Below are positions 47,470-59,649 of a stretch of 64,000 nucleotides of DNA, piece after piece. A model generated the notes under the pieces. That model did no database searches and was not told the origin of the DNA. It saw only the letters and a list, made by a program, of their open reading frames with translations. How positions within the stretch are numbered: the stretch's first letter is position 1; each line of letters starts with the position of its first letter. A program made the translations under genes and the position numbers. Source of the stretch: Capitulum mitella (lineage: Eukaryota > Arthropoda > Thecostraca > Pollicipedomorpha > Pollicipedidae); contig CP099851.1 of assembly GCA_030062745.1 (NCBI GenBank), positions 4,833,161-4,897,160 of the forward strand. The letters are read 5' to 3'.

Positions 47470-49118
47470 GTATCTTGTTTTCTGGAAAAGTGTAGCTTAC
47501 ATCAGCGCAGGAGCGTTTTCGAAGTTGCAAAATCAGAAGTATTTTGAATGTGTTATGCAATGTCAAAAGTGTTACCCTTGAAACCAGTGGGACAATGCGT
47601 GGATCTCCCCAGCGACGTTATAGCTGATATGAAGTTTAAAATGCATTTCAGAGACTATTCGGAATGCAGATAATATCGGTCTTATTTCGTTTCATGTAAA
47701 GCGAAATAGGCGTCATGCTGTTTTTTTCTTGAAAATGGGCATGGACAACGGACAGCCAGCCCCAATTTACATTCGATCTCCATCTCTGGCGTAGCCAGAA
47801 CTTTGTCGAGTTTCAGAGATGAAAAAATGTTCGCACATTAAATATTTTTTCTTCAAGCCAAGGTTAATCGGCAAACCCTGCCGGTTGAAAACTCTTGCGT
47901 GGAATATGTTTCACACTTATTGCGACGCTTGCAAAAGTCGTCGTCAGCCAAAAAACGGCATTGCAGATGTTCACCAGTGGTCAACGTCAAACGGCGACTG
48001 CCGGAACCTTTGCAATTATTGCTGTTTGGCATTGTTCAACACAATAGTTTGACATTAACGACCAGCAGCAACTTTCAGTCTTCATAGGGTGAAAGCAGTA
48101 ATGCAGTTTTAACCTGGAGTTAAAGTGAAACAGTGACCTGCTGAGGAAAATGCCTCCCAACTAGCGCTTTCTTGTGACAAACTCAAAACATGGATATATT
48201 CTAAATATTCATTTACTCCCTATGTTATTGGCCTCGCGATTGACTACGGTTGTTAACTCAGCGCCGCCTGGGGTTTTTCGTTGTCCGCGATATCAGGTGA
48301 TTAAAGTCGATCACCCCCTTGAATGTCAGGAACTAGGAGTCCGATTCGAACAGTTCCAATGAGAATCGCTCGGGTGCGTTTTTTTCATCTCAGGATGTGA
48401 AATTTGACTTAACCTCTTGTGTTGACCTGTGACGTCACAGGTCACCAAAATGTCGGAATTTATGGACGAAATATGTGCCATACTATTAAGAAGACTCAGC
48501 AAATACTGAAAAAAATGAAATTGTCATATCTTCAGTAATAAGATGAAGACTAAGAAATAAAATATGCAAGATCAGCAGTAAGATCAAGCAAAGTGGACCT
48601 CGCGATCCGGGTTGCGTTACAGGCTTGCTACCTGCTTTATCCAGTTCGCCAGACTCATTCACTAACTAACATTGGTGGCGGGAGTAATTTAGAGAAAACA
48701 GTGGTGATTGCAGTCCCCGCTGTTTCATAATACATGCATAATATCTGCACTTTTCATGCGAGCTGCACAACAGCGCCATTAAACATCATTCGAATGGTGT
48801 GCCACAAACAAACTCCTGAAGTGGTCATGTAAAAACAACAGAATATTATTGGGTCTCACAGTTATAGAACGGAACTCCTGCCTAATTATTACGGAGATGA
48901 GGACAAAAAATGCTTGGTAACAACTTTGGAAGTGATATCAACCGATCGCAATTTGGCGTATCCGTTGATGCCATGAATACAGCGCAAGCCGTCTTAGAGT
49001 AGCCGGGGAGAGTTCCGAAACTTATGGCTATGAAGTTTTTCGTATCTCCTTGCAACCGCGTGGTCATGCCTCCAAACACGCCATTCCCAAACTCGACTGT
49101 GTTTGATTGTTTGTTATG
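47470..49118. other. No recognisable gene
   Basis: Mixed AT-rich DNA. No domain, exon or RNA gene that I can support. Confidence 0.4.
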
Positions 49119-49149
49119 AATGTTTGGGACAATGTCTGTCCCAAACATT
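49119..49149. repeat. Perfect 13-bp hairpin, 5-nt loop
   Basis: AATGTTTGGGACA, loop atgtc, then the exact reverse complement, followed directly by atataagg. It could be a terminal structure of a small transposon or chance. Confidence 0.8.
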
Positions 49150-50906
49150 TATATAAGGAGGTGTGGCACTTCATGTTTACGTAGTATCTGACGTCACCAC
49201 AAAGTTATGACGAAATATGTGGCAGTGATAGCCGGTCGCTTACAATGCTATCGTAATCCTACTCAGCCGCTCTGTCCTACTCAGATTTAGCTCTCTCCCT
49301 CTCTCCTTATGTGCTCTTTCAATTGAAGGTCACAAGCACATCATGCGACACGATGCTTACGTTTTGTATTGGTAAAACCGCCATCATCGCGAAAACGCTT
49401 GGCGAGCAGTAACAGCATTCGGCTGGCGCGGCCCGCCAGCGCCTGGCGGCAGCGGTGTACAATCTTAGTTAAATGGGTACTACAGTCTTAGTTAAAATAA
49501 AATGGTTTTGCTACCTTTAGACGCAGAATTGAACAATACTGGTATAGTCGAAAACAGTCATGCTGTATGACTCTGCTGGATCTCACTTGGGAGATAACTT
49601 TCAAAGTTCTTAGGATATTTAGACTATCAAGTTATTAGGTTTGTGCTATTAAATCTGACAACAGAAACGACCAAGCATTTGTCCTGTTAATTGTTTGTTT
49701 AATTCTATGCAAGTCGATGTTCATTTCCTGTTTTTTCTTCGATGTGTGTCTACATTACCAAAGAAAAATACCGCATGCCGACGACGAAATTTGCGCACAG
49801 CGGCAAATTACCCGACATCATGGCATTTATTTCGTTCCTAGCTTCTGAGGTCGGTGATATTCACCGCATACGAATATTTTTGCCGTCGCGATTTGCCAAA
49901 CTGATTAACTGGCAGGTTTTAGTGGCCTCAGTGTACACGGCTTGGATGTAAATGGGGCATAGTTTTAACCGCAGGTGGTCGCTGGTTAATTCGGCTACTT
50001 TTTATTCGAAACATTGGTGACAGAATGGACCTGGATAAAATCGGAACTTTTTGAAGTGAACAATGACAAGGAGATTGTATTCGAACGTTTTCCGGTACCC
50101 GTATGCCTGGGGAGACGGCAATGCTTTTCGTCCTTCCTCCCCCCTCCCACATTTTCCCCGTAGGCCCCCGCTCAAAGGTATATCATGGGAGGTTTCTCAA
50201 TGCCCCCAGGCATCGCCACCAGAGCTGCTTTCCCCATCACAGGAGGTCCCTCGCCGTCCCAGGATACCCCTAATCGCCACAGGACGTTCCTCACCACCAT
50301 ATGATGACTTTTCCTTCTCTTTTTTTATAGCCTTGACCGAGTGGCTTGATGCGGTGATGTTCAGGATCGGAGCCCGTGCTAGACATGGCCTGTTTAAACT
50401 CTGACCCTTATATCCGATCGAGAAATGCCAGGTATCGGCTGATTTTGTGGAGAAGCTTTACGCGCCGACAAAGGCACGACACAACGGTGCGGTAATAAAT
50501 TTGACCCTATGTTGGCCAGTTCCCAGCTGACCCACTCCTGGATCCATGGAGTGGCCTTAATTGCGCGCTGATATTCGCGCTGTGAATGGCTGCCGACTGT
50601 CGCCATCTGCAGGGCCACGCGGCATCGCAGCGCCACCTGGAACAAGCCGCGTCTCGCCGCGGCTCATACCCGACAATGTTGACGCACCGAGGGACGCTGT
50701 CGGCACGGAAGCTCCTTCTCTTTCCTCGTCTTTGTAAATTTTGACTTTCCCACTATTTCTTTGTATTGTTAGGCAGCCCTCCCGTAGCTTCATAACAGTC
50801 GAAAGTGCCTGTGGAGCTGTAACCAACTACGACCACCGTCTCCGATGTCAATGCAAGTTGCAGGGGTACATGCTCGTTCCTCGCTCCACAGCCATTGACT
50901 GAGGCT

Positions 50907-50910
<4 letters not shown>
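49150..50910. other. No recognisable gene
   Basis: Mixed composition. C/G tracts near 50,135-50,215 vaguely resemble the G/C-tract repeat family but do not align well. Confidence 0.4.
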
Positions 50911-50972
<62 letters not shown>

Positions 50973-50982
50973 ACGCACACGC

Positions 50983-51034
<52 letters not shown>

Positions 51035-51050
51035 CTATATATCTATATAT
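50911..51050. repeat. (AC)n with CACG interruptions, then (AT)n
   Basis: About 106 bp of AC repeats with five ACGC interruptions near 50,962-50,990, followed by about 34 bp of AT and ctatat repeats. Creates artificial frames only. Confidence 0.95.
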
Positions 51051-51650
51051 AGGCTAAAGATTTCATTGCACCTTGTCGGAACTTTTATCGATGTCCGCAG
51101 AAGTCTCTTTTCAAACTCTCTTCCACTTTTCACAGGATGTTCGGGACACATAGCGCTTTTATTTACTCGTCACAAACATATTTTTGCTATTGTTCTCACT
51201 TAGATAGACTTCCCTGTCCCCACTTGTCGCAAACCGTTCAGCAGTCATTCAAATTCTGGGAGAGAGGTGAACATTTAACGTCATTGTGACATGACCTCAG
51301 GTCACAGAAGATCCTGAGGCCTTGCCGGGACTCACGACACAAAAGGTATCGATGGGTAAGCTTCAATTTCAGAACCATCAGACTAAATCCACAATCTCAA
51401 CGACGAACGTAAAAAGTTGAAAATTAAACTGATGTGAGGTCAATGGCCCTAATATTTATTTAATAACTCTGGACTTCAGAACTGCGGCAATTGTGCCACG
51501 ATAGCTCGCATTACAAGCGGTCCACAACTTCACATGTGTATTCTGGGCCGGTGCGAGTCAGAACTACAACGTCTCGTCAATCACTGTGTGTGCCTAAATC
51601 ACTGGTGTCACGGGGTGTTTCTGTAACATCCTTTCTCGTTTACATGAGGA
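51051..51650. other. No recognisable gene
   Basis: Nothing supported between the microsatellite and the gypsy relic. It may include the lost 3' end of that element, but I see no LTR. Confidence 0.4.
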
Positions 51651-52372
51651 GTCACAAGCATTCACAGTCATCCATGCACGCCGAAAGACGCGTCACACGG
51701 CCAGAGCGCCTGGTCGGCACGTCCTGGGGTGGGTCGACAGCCGTAGTGGGTCGCGAGATCGGATACTCGGGTCCGGCCTCCTCCGGGCAACGCCCTGGCA
51801 CTTTGAGGGGAGTGGCGGTCAGCGCCGCTGGCGCGGTCTTAGTCTTGCCGCTCGATGCAGGATAGCGCGGCGAGGTGACGTGTCGGAACTGATAATTGGT
51901 GGCAGACTCCCTGAACTGAACGGAACCGAAGGGACTGTTGTCTGACGTCACGGCGTTGGGATGCCATATCTGGTGAAGTGACGCTTTAGAGCCCAGATAA
52001 CGTCATTCGCTGTCCTTCCCGAGGGCTGGTCGACCTCGAAGAAGTCACTGAAACAGTCCGCTGTGATGAGGAAGTCTTTGGCCCCGAACCGGAGCAGGTC
52101 GATGCCAACTTCCTGCCACGGCCTCACCGAAGGTGGATGCTGCATCTTCGGCTCTTTCTGGTTCCTGGATGCGAACGCCATGCAGATGTCACACCTCAAT
52201 AGTTCCCTTTCAGCACGGTGGACATGCCGAACACCAGCTGTCCAGCACGACGCCGCATTCCTTCCTGCCCATGTGGGTCTGATGCAGGCGGTCTTTCACT
52301 CGTCTACGTAGTGACTTCGGAACCACACAGCGCTCTCTACAGAAGACGACACCCAGGAACGGCGGAACCCCT

Positions 52373-52487
52373 GTGGAGATGGGGGCAAACGCGATTTTTA
52401 CTGCGTTTCTTTCCATGCAACGCTATAGCGTCAATGTTAAATGTTGCCCAAATTTTAGGGGCGGGCAGCTTCCGCCGGTTCCAACGC
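52373..52487 (-). repeat. G/C-tract short interspersed repeat, copy 2 (inverted, nested)
   Basis: Reverse complement contains gggcaacatttaacatt..gttgcatgg..agtaaaaat..gtttgccccc, closely matching copy 3. It sits between the RNase H-integrase spacer and the integrase remnant of the dead gypsy element, so it inserted after that element. Confidence 0.65.
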
Positions 52488-53185
52488 CGCTGACGGCACC
52501 TTCATCCAAGGACAGATGACCCCGGGAGGGGAAGAAGCGCCGGAGTTCCGGATCTATGTCCTTCCGTGCCTCAGGCCTGCCCGTCCCCAGCACAAGAGAG
52601 AGACTCTGTAGCACACGGTCACGGTTCGTGTGCTCAGCTATCTCTTGCAGCTGGGCCTGAGCGATGGATTCAACTCTACCACTCCACGTCCTCATCGGCG
52701 TCCTTCTCGGTCGTCGACTGTTCCTGTGCAGGTATGTAAGAGAGTGACAGCGCGTCGGCTGGGAACATTGTAGTGCCTGGATGGTGGCACATTTCTGCGT
52801 CGTAGTATAAAAGGCGCAGGGGGAGGAGCTGTAGGTTTCTAGGAGCTGTCGTCAGGAGCTTTCGAACGACGGAGACTTGTAGTGTCTTGTGGTGGGTGTG
52901 GAGAAGCACACTTTCTAGTCCTAAAAACCGTGAACGTGCTGAGAAGCTCCTTCTCAATCTGGGCATAGTTCTTTTAAGCAACAGTCAGCGTACGACTCGC
53001 AGACGATATCGGCGGATCACTTTGCATGAGGCAGAAACCCAAATCTTGCGACGACGCGTCGGCCTGTCCCTCCGAGTCGAGCTTGGTATCAAAGTAAAGC
53101 AGGACCGGCGCATCTGATGCCAACTGTTGCGCCTCTGTGAATGCATGGTCATGGTCTGGAGCCCAGTTTCAGCTTTCTTCACAAG

Positions 53186-53372
53186 CAGGCATAGGGGCAG
53201 GGGCGTTGGGACCAGGGGGCGGGGGGGGCAGCGGACCCCAACTTTGGGCAACATTAAACATTAAACTTATGGTGTTGCATGGAGAAAAACGAAGTAAAAA
53301 TCTCGTTTGCCCCCCCCCCCCCTCCACGGAGGTTCCACGCTGTGGAACTCTGCTCCTGCACCGCAGCGACTC
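53186..53372 (+). repeat. G/C-tract short interspersed repeat, copy 3 (nested)
   Basis: ggggcgttgggaccagggggcgg at the start, gggcaacattaaacatt and gttgcatggag in the middle, then aaaaatctcgtttg with a 13-bp C run and cacggaggttcc at the end. Inserted between RT and RNase H of the gypsy relic, opposite in orientation to copy 2. Confidence 0.65.
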
Positions 53373-54260
53373 ACAGACAGTGGACGGACGCGGACAGAAT
53401 CTTGCTAGGTAGTTAACCATATCCGGGAGCCAGAGGGCAGATGTGGAATCCTCCGGCTTCGGCATGTTTATGATGGTTTTTATCATGTCTGGCATTGGCT
53501 TTAGACCCTTGTCCGATAGCAAGTAACCGATGAAGGGAATCGTATCCTCCCTGAACTCCAGTTTTGTTGCGACAGCTCAACATTGCTGGCTCGGAGTTTT
53601 ATCGAGAGGCCAGCATGTTCACGTCATGGCTCTTTTCTGCAGCATCCCTATCTGATTCCCTGCAATCATCAGATTGTCGGCTACTCGATATACTCCTGCC
53701 AGGCCTAGCGGTTCCTGATCTAGACGCTGTTCGAAGCACTCTGGGGCTGAAAAAACACCAAATGGCAGGCAGTAGCTTCTCCCGGGCCTCTGGAACGTTG
53801 TCGGGAGCTGACATGACTCGGGAGTCGGACTTGCAAGAAGTCTCTCTTGAGGCCAGCTATAGAGAAGAATTTTGCATCCGATAGATCAGGCAGTATATCT
53901 TCTGGCATCGGCAAAGGGTAGATTAGCTCGTATCTGAGACCTTTATCCAGGTGAACTGGATCCAAGCACACTGGGATTTTGCCATTTGCCTTTTTGGTGA
54001 CCACTATCCTGGACATCCAGTCGGTTGGTCCGTCACCTTCCTAATGATGTCCGGACTTTCCAGTCTCCGTGGCTCATCTCGCAGCTTCTCCTTGAGTGCT
54101 AGTGGCACACTTCGCGGCGGCATGATCTGCGTCGCAGCTCAATGACCCAGCTCTAGGGTCAGTTTTCCCAGATCACCTAGGCCAATGAAGGCGTCCTGGA
54201 ATTCTGGACCTCCACTGGGTTTAGGCACTGTAAATGGAGTTTCGCCAAACGCGATCTTGT

Positions 54261-55556
54261 GTAAATCAGTCGTGAGGACTTATAAATGTCGCCCCAAAGA
54301 AAGATCGGAGGCTCACAAATGCCGAAAATAGGGGAAAACAGTACCGGAAATTATCATCTGAAGCTGAAGTCAGGCTCAAGTGGTCCTCTGTACCAGGTGG
54401 AGGCCATCGTGCAAAGTATTTGAGGCGCATGGCCATGCATATTGCTGGGTCGCGACGACTCCGCGAAAATAATGATCGTGACAAAAAAAAACTTTACCGG
54501 AGATTTTGGCGGGAGATCAAGGTTAAATGATGACTTCTACCGGCTGGACACCCAAAAGCTGAAGTAATTGGCCTTTGGGTACATACACTGGCTGTAGTAT
54601 ACGAGGGAGCTGCAACGCGTCACAACGCTCGTTATCAGGGCATTATCATAAAAGGATACCGGGAATATTTACTTGAACTCATGATCAAACGACAGCGTTT
54701 AGCGGCTTGATACCCCTGCATAAAGCAATCTTCAGCAACTGGACCTACGCAACAGCTACCAGCTAGTCGCGAGGGTTCATAAATATCATACTGGGGGTAA
54801 AAAGCAGTGCTGGTTATATTGACCGGAGGCCAAGGTCAAGATGTGACCCTCACCTGATCGAAGCATTGCGCAGATAGTCTTCTGCACCCGGCTTTTTTTG
54901 ATAACCTGACTGAGGCTGCCCATGCTGTATATTGCGCATTCATTGAATGCGCAATACTGATGTAAACGTCTAACAAATAAGAGTTAAGTGTGACTGCGCC
55001 GTCCTTTCATCTACAATGAAGGCTGCAATATTTCTACGCGGATCTTAAGGTCAACCATACATCAAGGGTTAAGTAGGGTAATACTGCCAGAACGGCCATC
55101 CTTTATTTCTCGTACGAAAGGGATGCATTTGCTTACCGTGTATGTGTGAATGCCGAGCTTTTATCGTGCTTCTCGCATATCAGCACCTTTTTATGGACTT
55201 ATATAGGATGAGTTTTCCGGACTGCCTTCTTCGTCCCGTGAATTATTGTTTACACAACGCTTTGAACGGTTAGTCAAAGACCTATCCAGGGTGGTAAACG
55301 TGTGAGTGGGAACGCATGACTCAGGTGTGAGTGACTAAGACACCTTCAGGTTGTTGCATTCAGCTGCTACAAGAAGATCAAAGACCTCACAGTGCATCAC
55401 CATGCACGGTGACCTGGTTCGGTGTTTGACCCTGCTCGCGATTGTTCGTGTGCTAGTACGAATCGTGACACCGATCCTCATGACTGACATCGCTGCAACG
55501 GGCTCAAGATCAGGGTCCTGGCGTTGTTGGGACACGAGAGACACCCTGGACCGTTA
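54261..55556. other. No recognisable gene
   Basis: Mixed composition. Includes the 13-bp palindrome at 54,930-54,956. May hold the decayed gag side of the gypsy relic, but I see no motif. Confidence 0.4.
54930..54956. repeat. Near-perfect 27-bp palindrome
   Basis: TATTGCGCATTCA, one base, then its exact reverse complement. The single-base centre makes it a cruciform-prone palindrome rather than a typical RNA hairpin. Confidence 0.85.
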
Positions 55557-58500
55557 AATCAACATGCGCCGGCTGAGCAACCCCCGTCCGCCGTCCCGCC
55601 GTGTCTGACCTTGACCTTGACCTGGGCCGCCGCCTGAGCAGGGGCGGCGGTGCCGGCGTCGCCCTGTTCCGGCACCGTCCAGCCCCACCTGCACCGCTGA
55701 ATGAGCGCACTGGGTCCGCCTCTGTTGCAGTTCCCACGCTGCCGGCCGCTGCCCTGGTGCAGGCGGAGGAGGCGCCCGAGCCAGGGCCGGCCGCACCGCC
55801 GGCCGGAGCGGTCGCGGGCCCGGCGTGCGCGGCGCCGCCACCGGCCGGACGGGGGCTCAGCGCGCAGGGGCAGCGCCAGCGCCGGCCTGACGGAGGACGA
55901 GAGGTGGACGAAGGCTGAGGCGTAAAAGGGACGCGTCGAAGGGATGACATGCCCGGGAGATCCATGGAGGGATTCTGCTAAGCGCCATTAATGTTCAGTC
56001 CATCAAACCCAAACTGCTAGAACTTCATCACGGAATAATCAAAAGACGTCACGACGCGGTATTCGTCACCGAAGCTTGGATGAAGCCCAACACACCAACA
56101 CGTCTCCTGAGCTTCCCGGATACCGGATTCATCGAGCCGTCCGACCCGACGGAGTGGGTACGGAGGCGTGGCGGTGCTGTACCGTTACTCAGTTGACTCG
56201 AGCGTTGTCACTGTCCCGGCGTCAACTAACCAGGCTAGCAGGCTAGAATCGCTTAGGTTAACGGTAAAGTCGGGACAGCGCGGCAGTCAGTTCGTACTGG
56301 CGGTTGTATACCGGCCGCCGCGGCGGACGGTGGCCGCGCTAAAGGCTGATTTTGGCACGCCCAGGGCACAACTTCAGCACGTGATAACGAAATGTCCTGG
56401 CTCGAAGACAGTCATAAATGGCGATCTGAACTGCAACCGGCTGGCCGATGCAGACGCGTCTCGAAAAGCGCTGTTGGACTTCTTACATGCTTACTCTCTG
56501 TCAGCTCATCACAATGCCGACATATGCCACTGGCTCACTGTTAGATGTCATTACCGTGAATGATCGCGATGTCATCAGTAAGGCCGGCACTACAGACTGC
56601 CATTTCAGCCCGCACAAGTTTGCTGTCGCGGCCATGCTTATCCCCCGCGCTCGACCCAAGCCCGCTACTGTGGAATGCCGGTCATTGAAAAGGGTGAACG
56701 TAGCCGGGCTGTTGACCAGCTTAAGACAGGCTGGCTGGCAAACCGTTTACCAACAGCATTATGCGAAGGACCAATGGCAACATTTTCTCGGTATCTTTAC
56801 TCCTGTTTTAGACTTACGCACCAATGAAACGAGAAGTCATCAAAAACCCATGCGCCCCGCGCGTGTCAGATGTCATCCGTGACCTGATGCGCCGGCGGCG
56901 CGCGGCTCGGCGGACCGATGGTGACCGAGACGAATACCGCGCGCTGAACCGCGCGGTCAAGGCCTCGATACGCCGGAACGCGCGGGACGAGCTGGGCCGG
57001 CGCATCGTGGAGCAGGGCCCGAGCTCCATATATCGGGACGTTCGCCAGTATATCGGCAGCAGTAGGGGTGCACGTGTCGTCCCTACCACCAGTGCTGATG
57101 AACTGAACAAGTACTTTGTCAGTGTAGGCCCACGCGTAGCGCGCGAGGTAGCGGAGGGGGAGCAGATCCTGGTGATTTTAGCTGTCGACTTCCCCGCGTT
57201 GGCTCGTGTGTTTTTACTGTTTCTGCTATTGATTATGGGACCTTTGAACGTGTCGTCAACAGCATGCGGAACGCGTCGGCCTCTGGTGCGGATGGTCTCT
57301 GTATACGTACTTTTAAACTTTGTTTTGACGCGATCGGTGTGCCTCTGTTGAACACCATCAACAGTAAATGTCTTAGTATCATTGACTTCCCAGATGTCTG
57401 GAAACATTCCATCGTCCATCCTATCCACAAATCCGGTCCCATTTCCGACCCATCTCCTTAGTCCCTGTCATAGCCAAAGTCGTCGAGCGGATCGTTCAAC
57501 GCCAGCTCTATGCATACCTCTCCTGGAACTGTCTTCTCTCTCCTGCTCAGCATGATTTTAGGCCACGTCACTCGACCGAAACCGCGCTGATCAGCGTTTC
57601 GGACTTAATTCTGTCATCGATTGACAGGGGTGAAATCTCTCTTTTCTGTCTGATTGATGTAAAGAAATGTTTCGGCGTAAGTGACCACTCCAAGCTCTTG
57701 ACCAAAGCACAGCTGCACGGAATTGATGCTGAATGGTTCCGCTCTTACAGTATCAACCATACCCAGAACGTCTCCATCACGGACTCCTCGACTGGGCGGA
57801 CGGACGGGCCCTTCCTCCTGTCTCGGCCGCTGCAAAACGTCATTGGCGTCTTCCAGAGATCTGCCCTAGGGCCATTGCTGTACACCGTTTTTGCCAATGA
57901 TTTGAGCTACTTTGCGCCTGAGGCCCATGTCGTCCAGTACGCTGTTGACACGCAGATTTTAGTGTTCGGCAGGAAAGACGACGTTGTTGCCTTAGTTCAC
58001 CGCATGAAGCGCTGCCTATCCTCTTTGGACGTATGGTTTAGGGCAAATTCTTTGAAGGCTGATGTAACAAAAACCCGGTTGATGGCGTTCGGCAGCCACC
58101 AGAATCTTCACAATGCTCCAGCAATCAGGACTGACTTCCGAGGACAGAGCATCGGTCCCGACCCTACGGCGCGGAACCTAGGAGTCATTTTTGATCCGTG
58201 CCTGTCGTGGGATGCCCACATAGCTCACGTCACACGGAAATGTTTCGGGCTTCTGATAGGACTCAGCCACATCCGTCGTCATCTTCCCCAGAATATTTTT
58301 TTTACAACTGTACACGGCTTAGTTCTCCTCACACGTACGATATTGCATCGCTGTGTTCGGCAACTGCTTAGCGAAAAACCTCAAGCAGCTTCGGACGATC
58401 ATCAGTTTCGGTGCAAGGGTGGTGACTGGCAAGCGAAAGTTCGACAGCATATCGGAGGTCCTGAGGGGACCGGGCTGGCTCACCTCCACACAGCTGGCTG

Positions 58501-58968
58501 AGTACCACTGCCTCACCCTCTTACACAGCATCCGTGAATGCGGACAGCCATCGTCTCTCGCCTCGTTCTTCCATCAGAACTCGGACATCCGCCTTTTGCA
58601 CACACGACAGGACGGACAGCTGCAGCTTCCTCGCACCCGCACGGAGGCGGCAGGCGGCAGTTTGCGTACTGAGCCCCCAGTATGTATAACGGACTGTCTA
58701 CCGAGCTGACCAGGCGGAAACACCATGCTTTTAAAAGGATCTTAAAAATGCTTTTAAAGGATGACAGTGTGACGTAGAATGCTGGTGCTGACTGTCATTT
58801 GTTTTCGTACCTTGTTTCGTTTTTTATTCTATTTTAATTTTCTTTTTTTCCACTTTTCCGAAGTAGAAGTGCTGGGAGGTGAAAGACCATTACTGTTATT
58901 GTCCGGATACTGAGTGCATGATCTAGACCTCATCAGGCTCTCATCAAACTGTAATGTTTTATTCTGTT

Positions 58969-59004
58969 CCACATACATTGTCGGACATTCCACAATGTAT
59001 GTGG
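58969..59004 (+). repeat. LINE 3' UTR hairpin
   Basis: CCACATACATTGT, loop cggacattcc, then its exact reverse complement. CR1/L2-type reverse transcriptases often recognise a 3' structure, so this is probably the binding hairpin. Confidence 0.75.
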
Positions 59005-59019
59005 AATGTCCCAATGAGT

Positions 59020-59043
59020 AAACTGAAACTGAAACTGAAACTG
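59020..59043 (+). repeat. (AACTGA)4 LINE tail
   Basis: Four copies of a 6-bp unit directly after the 3' hairpin. Such short tandem tails, rather than poly-A, end many CR1/L2-group LINEs. This marks the 3' boundary of the insertion. Confidence 0.75.
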
Positions 59044-59439
59044 ACCTGCGGTCAAGTCAAATGGAAATCTTATGTCAGCTTTCGAGTCGACCTAAGCGTG
59101 AATGGTTGGTTGGTAACAAATTGTCAAAAGACGTAATATTTTCCTTTCGGCCTGATGTAATCTGACCTCATGACCTATGTAGCCTCTTCGTGACGTGAAG
59201 GCCAAATAGATGGTCTCTATTGTTTGTGCTACTTTTATAATGTTTGGAGTGCTCACGACCTCTGACAAGGCAAACCAAGTCGCTGACATTACTTGACATT
59301 TCCAAGTTCACAAGAGATCATGAGGTCTCCAGAAACATCTCTGGCCAAGTTGGGAACTGGCTCTGACCTCCTGCTGGATGAGTAATTTCGTGGAATTTAC
59401 GAAAAATGCCGAAATAGGCAAGGCGTACTCACTAACAAA

Positions 59440-59620
59440 AAAACGTGGCAAATGTGCACAAGCGCAAACGTACTTATGCGTCCATGTACATAAGCGCGGA
59501 TGTACGCATGGAAAATGCACGCACGCGTAAACGTTCGCATGGTAACTGTACGAATGCGCAAATGAATGTAAGCGCAATTGCGCGCATGTAAACGTACGCA
59601 TGCCCAAATGTTTCTGCAGC
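59440..59620. repeat. Degenerate low-complexity array (gcgca/acgcatg words)
   Basis: Irregular repetition of gcgcaaatg, acgcatg and taagcgc words every 12-18 bp. Probably an old minisatellite. Confidence 0.6.
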
Positions 59621-59649
59621 AAATGTGCGTTCATCTCAGAGACGCCAGT

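Larger units (their letters stand above)
51652..54260 (-). pseudogene. Dead Mag-like Ty3/gypsy pol remnant
   Basis: Pieces in normal order on the minus strand across changing frames. RT: RIVVTKKANGK, VCLDPVHLDKGLR and PEDILPDLSDAKFFS near 53,870-54,016, then SDKGLKPMPDMIKTIINMPKP near 53,455-53,520. RNase H end: APRNLQLLPLRLLYYDAEM..ADALSLSYIP near 52,730-52,850. Spacer: IAEHTNRDRVLQSL. Integrase: EVGIDLLRFGAKDFLITADC, RYGIPTP and SDNSPFGSVQF at 51,870-52,130. The RT catalytic box and the integrase Glu region are lost or scrambled, and frameshifts and two small insertions interrupt it. No LTRs were found. It is unrelated to the intact element at 16.6-26.4 kb. Confidence 0.85.
55557..59043 (+). 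pseudogene. Dead non-LTR retrotransposon (CR1/L2-type LINE)
   Basis: A Pro/Ala-rich 5' part (55,600-55,920) leads into an APE-type endonuclease: LSAINVQSIKPKLLELHH and VFVTEAWMKP near 55,978-56,090, VVYRPP near 56,305, and INGDLNC near 56,415. RT pieces follow: FRPRHSTETALISVSDLIL near 57,560, then QYAVDTQIL near 57,940 where the catalytic QYADDTQ is expected, then thumb-like sequence (KTRLMAFGS, NLGVIFDPCLSWDAHI). The first catalytic Asp box (usually LDLSKAFD) reads IDVKKCFG. Frameshifts occur near 56,160, 56,520, 57,170-57,430 and elsewhere. It therefore cannot move itself. The 3' end is preserved, with a hairpin and a short tandem tail. Confidence 0.88.
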
